From positions 339,016-403,015 of the forward strand of contig NZ_MTKN01000001.1 in assembly GCF_001975825.1 (NCBI RefSeq): 64,000 nt of DNA, given 5' to 3'. The DNA is from [Flexibacter] sp. ATCC 35208. GTDB taxonomy: Bacteria > Bacteroidota > Bacteroidia > Chitinophagales > Chitinophagaceae. Shown here one piece after another: positions 17,497 to 25,213 of this stretch. The notes beneath the pieces are model-generated. The model saw only the letters and a list, made by a program, of their open reading frames with translations, did no database searches and was not told the DNA's origin. Position numbers and translations under genes: made by a program. Within the stretch, counting starts at the first letter, position 1; each line of letters starts with the position of its first letter.

Positions 17497-19086
17497 ATGA
17501 TTATGCAGTCAAAAACGCTTTTATATACTTTTCTCATAGCAGGGCTTTGTTCCTGTAAGAAGTTTGTAGATATCAATACAGACCCGAATAACCCGACCAC
17601 TGCACAGCGCTCCCTGTTGCTACCGTCTACCGAAGTGTCGATGGCAGCCAACATGTATGAGCTGAATAGTGGTACGGAAACGTTTATACAACATACTGTC
17701 TTCTCTTCAGATCTGGGCCGTTACCAACAGCAGGGCACCAGTTTTGATGAGCCATGGGATGGTTTTTACAGCCAGACGCTGAATGACCTGGAAGCCATCA
17801 TTACTAGTGGAACAACGGAAAACGACTGGGGATATGTAGCTATTGCGAAGCTTGAAAAGGCTTATCTGGTGAGTCTGATGGTGGATATGTGGGGAGATAT
17901 TCCTTACTCCGAAGCAGAGAATGGACAAACCAATGTAAGTCCTGCATTTGATAAGGGAGCCGATATTTATGAAAGCGTACTCACGCTGATACAGGATGCG
18001 ATTGCCGATGCGAATAAAGTGACCACTACTACACTGGTACCTGCATCAGCAGATATGATGTACAGTGGAACAAAGACTTCCTGGCTGGCGATGGCGCACT
18101 CTCTGCAATTGAAATTGTACAATCAGATCAGATTGGTGGATGCTACCCGTTCTGCCACTGCTATCAAGGCGTTGGTGACAGATTCTACTTTGATCAATAG
18201 CAATACCCTGGATTATACATTCAAGTTCGGTCCTTTGCAGAACCCGAACAACAGGCATCCATGGCATCGTTCAGAGTATCAATCCAGCAAGACGTTTTAC
18301 ATGAACCAGGCGTTTATTGACCTGCTATTTAATAACGATGATCCAAGGTTGCGTTATTTTATCTTCAGACAAAATGCTACAGCTGGGTTGAATAACTCTA
18401 CAAACAGCAATGGGTATTACGGGCGTAATCCTGGTGATGGTACGGCTGCACCTGCGGATCTGAATCGTCGTTCTACATTTGGGATCTATCCGGCTGGTGG
18501 TTTGTACGATGCGACTCCTATCAATAATCTTCCATCAACGAATGTGTACCTGACCAATACCGATGCAACAGGTAGTGTAAAAGTGGTGGCTTCTACAGAT
18601 GGTACAGGATCAGGTATCATACCATTGATTACAAATGCCATGGTGAAATTTATCCGTGCAGAAGCTTCACTTACGCTGGGTACAGGTGATGATGCCCGTC
18701 AGAATTTTGCAGATGGTATCACGGCAAATCTGAATAGTGTGAGCACCTTCAGTTCTACAAGAGGAGGCGTAACGATGTCAACCGCAACCATCACAGGTTA
18801 TGTGAACAAGCAATTAGCTGCCTATGATGCAGCGGATGATGCGGGTAAGTTATCGCTGGTGATGACACAAAAATATATAGCGACTTATGGCAATGGCATG
18901 GAGACATATAATGATTACCGCAGAACAGCATTACCTGTATTGCGCACGCCATTGTCGCCACTCAATACTTTCCCGCTGCGGCTGTATTATTCACAGACAG
19001 AGCTGAGTGCCAACACCAGTCTGGGGGATGATGTGAGCAGTCTGCAGGTGGCGCAGCAAATTACGCCGGTGTTCTGGGATAAATAA
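17497..19086 (+). CDS. SusD/RagB-family nutrient-binding outer-membrane lipoprotein (SusD-like_2 type)
   Basis: A surface lipoprotein of 529 residues that forms the lid of the SusC transporter. The lipobox LCSC places the lipidated Cys at residue 20, and the mature part starts KKFVDINTDPNNPTTA, typical of this SusD subgroup. The helical TPR-like scaffold and the C-terminal MTQKYIATYGNGMETYNDYRRT segment (a QKW/Y-type motif) are family features. A second ATG at 17503 is an equally possible start. It is 4 bp from susC, and a third lipoprotein gene follows after 26 bp. Ligand specificity cannot be read from the sequence. Confidence 0.93.
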   Translation: MIMQSKTLLYTFLIAGLCSCKKFVDINTDPNNPTTAQRSLLLPSTEVSMAANMYELNSGTETFIQHTVFSSDLGRYQQQGTSFDEPWDGFYSQTLNDLEAIITSGTTENDWGYVAIAKLEKAYLVSLMVDMWGDIPYSEAENGQTNVSPAFDKGADIYESVLTLIQDAIADANKVTTTTLVPASADMMYSGTKTSWLAMAHSLQLKLYNQIRLVDATRSATAIKALVTDSTLINSNTLDYTFKFGPLQNPNNRHPWHRSEYQSSKTFYMNQAFIDLLFNNDDPRLRYFIFRQNATAGLNNSTNSNGYYGRNPGDGTAAPADLNRRSTFGIYPAGGLYDATPINNLPSTNVYLTNTDATGSVKVVASTDGTGSGIIPLITNAMVKFIRAEASLTLGTGDDARQNFADGITANLNSVSTFSSTRGGVTMSTATITGYVNKQLAAYDAADDAGKLSLVMTQKYIATYGNGMETYNDYRRTALPVLRTPLSPLNTFPLRLYYSQTELSANTSLGDDVSSLQVAQQITPVFWDK

Positions 19087-19112
19087 GATACTTATCAACC
19101 AAATTATTATTT

Positions 19113-19730
19113 ATGAAGCCAATATTCATTCTTTCAATACTAATGATCTGTGTGGGTGCCTGTAAGAAAGCACACTATGAGTGGGAAGATTATCAATATA
19201 CCGGGGTGCCGATTGTAACCATAGATACCACCAAATCTGCATTGGCTACCCGTCAGGCAGGGAAGGTCGTTTTCTTCAACAAGAAGGATGCTGACCTGGC
19301 AACGCAGCAGTTTTCATTTACTTTGGAATGGGCAGGGTTCAATAAGGTAACGGTCACTTCTATTGAAGTATACAACAGTTACAACAAAGCAGAGAGTAGT
19401 GTGCCCGCTTATCCTTTGGTGATCTCTTCGCCAGGTAACCAATATACCAATATAGCACAGTTTCCGCTGCCCAGTATCGTAGGTACGAATGACCATTTGT
19501 ACGAAACTGTTACAGAATTCCCAAAAACTTTTAACTTCACAGCAGCGGAATTAGCAGCACTAAATAATGTTGACCTTAGTGCAGTGGCTGTCAACGATTA
19601 TTTTCTTTTCAAATTCATTGTAAACCTGTCCGATGGCAGGAGGGTGGTCACCTTCTATAATAATATCTGTGATGAATCCCGTGGCGAACCGGGTGACTGT
19701 CGGGTTGGAGTAAGATTTAAAAACCAGTAA
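19113..19730 (+). CDS. Small exported lipoprotein encoded with SusC/SusD
   Basis: A 205-residue lipoprotein: the signal peptide ends in the lipobox VGAC with the lipidated Cys at residue 17. The rest is predicted all-beta (repeated strands such as KVTVTSIEVYN and FLFKFIVNLSDGRRVVTFYNN) and may be an Ig-like or DUF-type surface subunit. I do not recognise a named family with certainty. Its place between susD and the exported peptidases suggests an accessory surface binding or scaffold role in the same uptake machinery. It begins 26 bp after susD and ends 3 bp before the M20 gene, so it is in the same operon. Confidence 0.8.
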   Translation: MKPIFILSILMICVGACKKAHYEWEDYQYTGVPIVTIDTTKSALATRQAGKVVFFNKKDADLATQQFSFTLEWAGFNKVTVTSIEVYNSYNKAESSVPAYPLVISSPGNQYTNIAQFPLPSIVGTNDHLYETVTEFPKTFNFTAAELAALNNVDLSAVAVNDYFLFKFIVNLSDGRRVVTFYNNICDESRGEPGDCRVGVRFKNQ

Positions 19731-19733
19731 GAA

Positions 19734-21029
19734 ATGAGAAAAATAATATTGACGGCTGCACTGTTGCATACGGTGATGAGTATGTATGCACAGGACCGCA
19801 AAGGCGTGGCAGATAAGAAATACGTAACCGAAATCAAATCGCTTGCAGAGAAACCATCGGTGAAAAAAGCCTTTCAGACGATTGTGGAGATGGAACCACA
19901 GACGATGGCTAATCACATCTTACTGACAGAAATACCTGCACCTCCCTACCAGGAGGATATGAGGGCGAAGCAATATGCCTCTATGCTGAAAGCAGCGGGT
20001 GCGGATAGTGTGTGGATAGATAATGTGGGGAATGTAATTGCACTGCGCAAAGGCAAAGATGGTAAGAAGACGGTGGTACTCGAAGGCCATATGGATACCG
20101 TATTCCCTGAAGGCACCGATACTAAAGTCAAACATAGGGGCGATACGCTGGCAGCACCGGGTATTGCTGATGATACAAGGGCATTGTCCGTTGTACTGAC
20201 GGTATTGACCGCTATGGAAAAGACGGGTATTGAAACCAGTGCCAATGTGCTATTCATCGGCACTGTGGGTGAAGAAGGACAGGGTGATCTGAGAGGTGTA
20301 AAGAACCTGTTCAGCGACAAAGGTCCCGGAAAGATAGATAGTTACATCGCCATAGATGGCTGGAATAGCGAAAGCATTACACACAGAGGTTTAGGCTCGC
20401 ACCGGTATCGTGTTACTTTCAAAGGTCCGGGTGGTCATTCCTCCGGTTCTTTTGGGTTGGGTAACCCACACAATGCACTGGGTCGTGCCATTGCCTACTG
20501 GTGTGTAGCTGCTGATTCACTCACACAGGCACCCGGTTTACGACTTACTTACAATGTAGGTGTGATAGGTGGTGGTACATCGGTGAACTCTATTCCATTT
20601 GAATCATGGATGGAGGTGGATATGCGATCAGAAAGTCCGGAACGTGTGGATAACTGTGATAAATTATTGCACGCAGCCGTGGCCCGCGCACTGGCAGAAG
20701 AGAATAAAATGAAGAAATCAGGTGTCGATCTCACCGTCGACATGAAACTGATCGGCGATCGTCCATCAGGTGTGGGTGATACTACACAGCTATTGATACA
20801 GCACATGATGGCCGTCGTAACTTATATGGGAGACACACCTTCACTGAGGGTAGGTTCTACGAATTCCAATATTCCTATATCCAAAGGCGTACCCGCCATT
20901 ACCATTGGTTCCGGTGGTATAGGCGGCAATGCACATGCACTCCCTGAATGGTGGGTGAATGATAAAGGATATAAGGGCATCCAGCAGGCTCTATTGATCT
21001 TATTGGCGGAAGCCGGTATAGCAAAATAA
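19734..21029 (+). CDS. Exported M20-family metallopeptidase (PepT/CPG2-like)
   Basis: A di-zinc exopeptidase of 431 residues with a signal peptide (about 1-20, ends MYAQ), so periplasmic or secreted. Zinc ligands are visible in LEGHMDTVFP (His119, Asp121) and IADDTRAL (Asp146 or Asp147), and the catalytic Glu in GEEGQGD (Glu180/Glu181). The dimerisation domain segment KGPGGHSSGSFGLGNPHNA matches the family. The expected role is removal of terminal residues from short peptides released by the M14 enzymes beside it. It sits 3 bp after the lipoprotein gene and 9 bp before the first M14 gene. The substrate is inferred from family only. Confidence 0.9.
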   Translation: MRKIILTAALLHTVMSMYAQDRKGVADKKYVTEIKSLAEKPSVKKAFQTIVEMEPQTMANHILLTEIPAPPYQEDMRAKQYASMLKAAGADSVWIDNVGNVIALRKGKDGKKTVVLEGHMDTVFPEGTDTKVKHRGDTLAAPGIADDTRALSVVLTVLTAMEKTGIETSANVLFIGTVGEEGQGDLRGVKNLFSDKGPGKIDSYIAIDGWNSESITHRGLGSHRYRVTFKGPGGHSSGSFGLGNPHNALGRAIAYWCVAADSLTQAPGLRLTYNVGVIGGGTSVNSIPFESWMEVDMRSESPERVDNCDKLLHAAVARALAEENKMKKSGVDLTVDMKLIGDRPSGVGDTTQLLIQHMMAVVTYMGDTPSLRVGSTNSNIPISKGVPAITIGSGGIGGNAHALPEWWVNDKGYKGIQQALLILLAEAGIAK

Positions 21030-21038
21030 CAAAGGCTT

Positions 21039-23756
21039 ATGACTAGAACATTCTACGGCATGCTGATGGTGCTCACGCTCTCAACGACCACAGCATTGGC
21101 ACAACAGCAGATCCCTTCTCCGAAAGAACATTTTGGATTCAATATCGGAGATGATTACCAACTGGCCAACTACACACAAACGGAAGCTTATTTCAAAAAA
21201 CTATCAGCCAGCAACAGAACGAAACTGGTAGACATTGGTCTCACAGAAGAAGGCCGGCACCAGTACATGCTCATTGTCTCTGCACCTGAAAACATCCAGC
21301 AACTGGAAAAGTACAAAACTATTTCCCAGCAACTGGCACATGCCGAAGGTCTTACCGATGATCAGGCACACGCACTGGCTGTAACAGGTAAAGCGGTGGT
21401 ATGGATTGATGGTGGTTTACATGCTACGGAAGTAGTCGGTTCTCATCAGCTCATAGAAAGTATGTACCAGTTAGTGTCGCGTACAGATGAGGAAACAATG
21501 AACATCCTGCAAAATGTGATCATCCTCTTTACGCACGCCAACCCTGATGGACAGGAGCTGGTAGCCAACTGGTATATGCGAACGGAAGATCCAAAGAAGC
21601 GGGCCATGAACATTCCAAGGTTGTATGAGAAGTATGTAGGCCATGATAACAACCGTGACTTTTATATGATGAATATGAAAGAGAGCCAGAACATCAGCAG
21701 ACAACTGTTCGTAGAATGGATACCGCAGATCATGTACAACCATCACCAGCGTGGACCTGCAGGTTCTGTACTGGCAGGACCTCCGTATCGTGATCCTTTC
21801 AATTATGTATTTGATCCGCTCATAGTAACTAGTATAGATGCAGTGGGTGCGGCTATGAATAACCGTTTGAATGTAGAGAATAAACCGGGGTATACGCAAC
21901 GGGGAGGATCTCAGTTTTCCACATGGTGGAATGGTGGGTTGCGTACAGCGCCCTACTTTCATAACATGGTGGGTTTGCTGACGGAGATCATTGGGGGGCC
22001 TACACCTGAGACTGTGCCATTGGCGCCGGACAGGTTGATTCCAAATGGTGCGACACCTAATCCGGTGGTGCCACAGGAATGGCATTTCCGTCAGTCAATA
22101 GATTATTCCGTTTCGCTGAACTATGCGGTATTGGATTATGCTGCGAAATATAGGAGTACGTTGTTGTACAACATCTATCATATGGGTAAGAATGCGATTG
22201 ACAGAGGGAACGAAGATCACTGGACGTTCTATCCACGCCTGGTAGATAGTATTAAGTTGGCGGCATCTAAAAAAGATACCACTAAAAAAGATACCGCTAA
22301 AAAAGAAGAAGGTGGTGGAGATCTTTCACTTGGAAAAGAAGATACTATAAAGAATAACTTCTTTGATGCTTATTTTAAAAATCCCATATACAGGGATGCG
22401 AGGGCTTATATCATTCCTGCAGATCAGGAAGATTTTCCAACAGCGGTGAAGTTCATCAATGCAATGAGTCGGGCAGGTGTGACTATTCACAAAGCAACTG
22501 CTGATTTTACTATAGCAGGTAAGCAATATCCTGCGGGTTCTTATGTAGTAAAAGCAGCACAGGCATTTCGTCCGCATGTATTAGACATGTTTGAACCACA
22601 GGATCACCCGAATGATTTTCAGTATCCGGGAGGTCCTCCTATCAGACCTTATGATGCAGCGGGTTGGACACTGGCTTTCCAGATGGGGGTGAAATTCGAT
22701 CGGGTACTGGATGGAATAAATGCGCCATTGGCACAATTGCCTTATGGACAGATAGAATCACCGGCATCAAAGACATTACCTGTTGGGAAAAAAGGATATT
22801 ACCTGAGCCCGTCCGGCAATAATGTATTCATTGCCGTGAATGATCTGCTGAATGCAGGTGTAAAAGTATCCCGTATATCTTCAGGTATGTTCTATGTACC
22901 TGTTTCTTCAAAAGCAACAGAGATATTAACAAAAGCGACTACCGAACTGGGTATAACCGTCACTGCTGCTGATGTGGCGCCTACGGGATTAAAGGCTGTA
23001 GCGCCTGCACGGATTGCCATCTGGAATACTTATGGTGGTTCTATTCCTGCCGGTTGGATGCAATGGCTGATGGAGCAATATCATTATAAGTGTACCATGA
23101 TTTATTCACAGGAAATTGACAAAGGGGACCTGCGTAAGAAATATGATATCATCTTATTTGCCACTGGGGCTATTCCTGATACAGGCAAACCCAAGAGAGA
23201 TAGTTACTGGTTTGGCAAGTTGCCTAAGGCAGAAGAGTTGTCTGCTGAATTCAAACCATGGTTAGGTCGTATCACTGCTGATACTTCTGTTCCTCAGTTG
23301 AAGAAATTCCTGGAAGCGGGTGGTAATATTGTTACGATTGGCACCAGTACGAATCTGGCCTATCATTTAAAACTGCCTGTGAAAAATGCACTCATCGATC
23401 CTAAAACGAATAAGACATTAACTGGTAGTAAACTATATATACCGGGTAGCTTATTGATTGCAGATGTAGATACTACGGCTGCCGAAAATGCCGGTATGCA
23501 TGCAAAGACAGATGTGTATTTTGATCGTAGTCCTGTGTTCAACATCAGTGGTGATGTAAAGAAGCTGATGTGGTATTCTACTGCCACTCCTTTACACAGT
23601 GGATGGGCATGGGGACAGAGTTACCTGAAAGACGGTGTGGCTGCATTCGTAGCACCTGTAGGCAGTGGTAAATTGTATGCCTTTGGTCCTGAGATCACAT
23701 TCCGTGGACAATCACATAGCACCTTTAAGTTACTATTCAACCAATTGTATAAATAA
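21039..23756 (+). CDS. Exported M14-family zinc carboxypeptidase, copy 1
   Basis: A 905-residue secreted metallopeptidase with a signal peptide (about 1-21). The zinc-binding HxxE is HATE at 128-131, followed by HANPDGQEL (about 167-175) and the NNRDFYMMNMKE region that holds further active-site residues. The large C-terminal half (about 430-905) is beyond the catalytic domain; it includes a conserved stretch LDMFEPQDHPNDF and a glutamine-amidotransferase-like segment (about 660-905). A Lys/Asp/Thr-rich linker (KKDTTKKDTAKKEEGGG) lies near residue 410. Its stop overlaps the ATG of the next gene by 1 bp. A paralogue of the same length and layout is encoded at 25214. Confidence 0.88.
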   Translation: MTRTFYGMLMVLTLSTTTALAQQQIPSPKEHFGFNIGDDYQLANYTQTEAYFKKLSASNRTKLVDIGLTEEGRHQYMLIVSAPENIQQLEKYKTISQQLAHAEGLTDDQAHALAVTGKAVVWIDGGLHATEVVGSHQLIESMYQLVSRTDEETMNILQNVIILFTHANPDGQELVANWYMRTEDPKKRAMNIPRLYEKYVGHDNNRDFYMMNMKESQNISRQLFVEWIPQIMYNHHQRGPAGSVLAGPPYRDPFNYVFDPLIVTSIDAVGAAMNNRLNVENKPGYTQRGGSQFSTWWNGGLRTAPYFHNMVGLLTEIIGGPTPETVPLAPDRLIPNGATPNPVVPQEWHFRQSIDYSVSLNYAVLDYAAKYRSTLLYNIYHMGKNAIDRGNEDHWTFYPRLVDSIKLAASKKDTTKKDTAKKEEGGGDLSLGKEDTIKNNFFDAYFKNPIYRDARAYIIPADQEDFPTAVKFINAMSRAGVTIHKATADFTIAGKQYPAGSYVVKAAQAFRPHVLDMFEPQDHPNDFQYPGGPPIRPYDAAGWTLAFQMGVKFDRVLDGINAPLAQLPYGQIESPASKTLPVGKKGYYLSPSGNNVFIAVNDLLNAGVKVSRISSGMFYVPVSSKATEILTKATTELGITVTAADVAPTGLKAVAPARIAIWNTYGGSIPAGWMQWLMEQYHYKCTMIYSQEIDKGDLRKKYDIILFATGAIPDTGKPKRDSYWFGKLPKAEELSAEFKPWLGRITADTSVPQLKKFLEAGGNIVTIGTSTNLAYHLKLPVKNALIDPKTNKTLTGSKLYIPGSLLIADVDTTAAENAGMHAKTDVYFDRSPVFNISGDVKKLMWYSTATPLHSGWAWGQSYLKDGVAAFVAPVGSGKLYAFGPEITFRGQSHSTFKLLFNQLYK

Positions 23757-25204
23757 TGAAGAAAGTAATATTGTCTCTGCTTTGTTGTGCACCTGCCTTT
23801 GTCTATGCACAGAAAGCAAATAAAGATAAAACGGCGATCATTGCAGCATTGGATGCGCAGGCACCTGCGTATACAACCATAGAGCAAAAGATCTGGGGAT
23901 TTGCAGAAGTAGGTTACCAGGAAGTGAAAAGTTCTGCATTGCTGCAAGAGAAACTGACACAGGAAGGGTTTACAGTGAAAGCAGGTATTGCAGGTATTCC
24001 AACTGCCTTCATCGCTACTTATGGAAGTGGTGAACCTGTGATTGGTATTCTTGCAGAGTTTGATGCACTGCCTGGATTATCGCAGGAAGCCAACCCTGAA
24101 AAGAAGGCGATTGTACCGGAGGGTGCAGGGCATGGTTGTGGACATAACCTGTTTGGTACTGCATCCGTAGCTGCTGCTGTTGCAGTGAAAGACTGGATGA
24201 AAGCAAGTGGTGGCAAAGGTACCTTAAGAGTGTATGGTTGCCCGGCAGAAGAAGGTGGTTCAGGTAAAGTGTATATGGTAAGAGCTGGTTTATTCAATGA
24301 TGTAAGTGCTGTGTTGCACTGGCATCCGGGCAATGATAACTCTGCGGGTTTAGCTCCGTGGTTAGCCAATAAAAATGCAAAGTTTAGATTTTATGGAATC
24401 GCTTCTCACGCTGCAGGTGCGCCTGAAAAAGGAAGGTCTGCACTGGATGGGGTAGAGGCGATGGATTATATGGTGAATATGATGCGTGAGCATGTCCAAC
24501 AGGATACCCGTATTCACTATGTGATCACCAAAGGTGGTGATGCGCCGAATGTAGTGCCTGCTTTTGCAGAAGTATACTACTACGTACGTCATCCGGATAT
24601 GCAGGTTGTAAAAGATACCTGGGATAGATTGGTGAAATGTGCAGAAGGTGCGGCAATGGGAACAGGTACTACCATGAAATATGAAATCATCGGTGGTGTG
24701 TATAACATGATGCCGAATGAAACACTGTCTCACATGATGGATAAGAACCTGCATCTGGTGGGTGGATTTAAATATACGGCTGAAGAAAAGGAATTTGGCA
24801 AGAAGATTCAATCTTCATTTATCGATCAGAAGAACATTCCTGATATGGATAGTGCTTCTATGAAAGTACAGCCATTCACGATTGTAAAAGAGGGCGGTAT
24901 CGGTTCTTCTGACGTTGCAGATGTAAGCTGGGTGACACCTACAGCAGGTATGAGCGCGGCTACTTTTGTAGCGGGTTCCGGTGGGCATAGCTGGCAGAAC
25001 GTGGCCGCTGCTGGGTCCAGCATTGGTGCGAAAGGAATGATGGTAGCTGCCAAGACGATAGCACTCACTGCCTATGACCTGTTCAATGATCCTACGGCAG
25101 TTACATCTGCACAGGCAGAACTGAAAGAGCGCAGAGGAAAAGATTTCAAGTACGAAGCCATGCTGGGCGATAGAGCCCCGGCACTGGATTACAGGAAGAA
25201 ATAA
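23756..25204 (+). CDS. Exported M20D amidohydrolase (AbgB-like)
   Basis: A 482-residue metallo-hydrolase with a signal peptide (about 1-19, ends VYAQ). Family signatures are LAEFDALPGLSQ (99-110), GHGCGHNLFG (125-134, metal His/Cys) and PAEEGGSGKV with the catalytic Glu pair (165-166). The M20D group cleaves N-acyl or N-aminobenzoyl amino acids and some dipeptides, the best similarity being to AbgB-like proteins. It is translationally coupled to the preceding M14 gene (TAATG overlap) and is 9 bp before the second M14 gene. In this locus it may remove acyl groups or split final dipeptides. Confidence 0.88.
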   Translation: MKKVILSLLCCAPAFVYAQKANKDKTAIIAALDAQAPAYTTIEQKIWGFAEVGYQEVKSSALLQEKLTQEGFTVKAGIAGIPTAFIATYGSGEPVIGILAEFDALPGLSQEANPEKKAIVPEGAGHGCGHNLFGTASVAAAVAVKDWMKASGGKGTLRVYGCPAEEGGSGKVYMVRAGLFNDVSAVLHWHPGNDNSAGLAPWLANKNAKFRFYGIASHAAGAPEKGRSALDGVEAMDYMVNMMREHVQQDTRIHYVITKGGDAPNVVPAFAEVYYYVRHPDMQVVKDTWDRLVKCAEGAAMGTGTTMKYEIIGGVYNMMPNETLSHMMDKNLHLVGGFKYTAEEKEFGKKIQSSFIDQKNIPDMDSASMKVQPFTIVKEGGIGSSDVADVSWVTPTAGMSAATFVAGSGGHSWQNVAAAGSSIGAKGMMVAAKTIALTAYDLFNDPTAVTSAQAELKERRGKDFKYEAMLGDRAPALDYRKK

Positions 25205-25213
25205 AATAGTTGT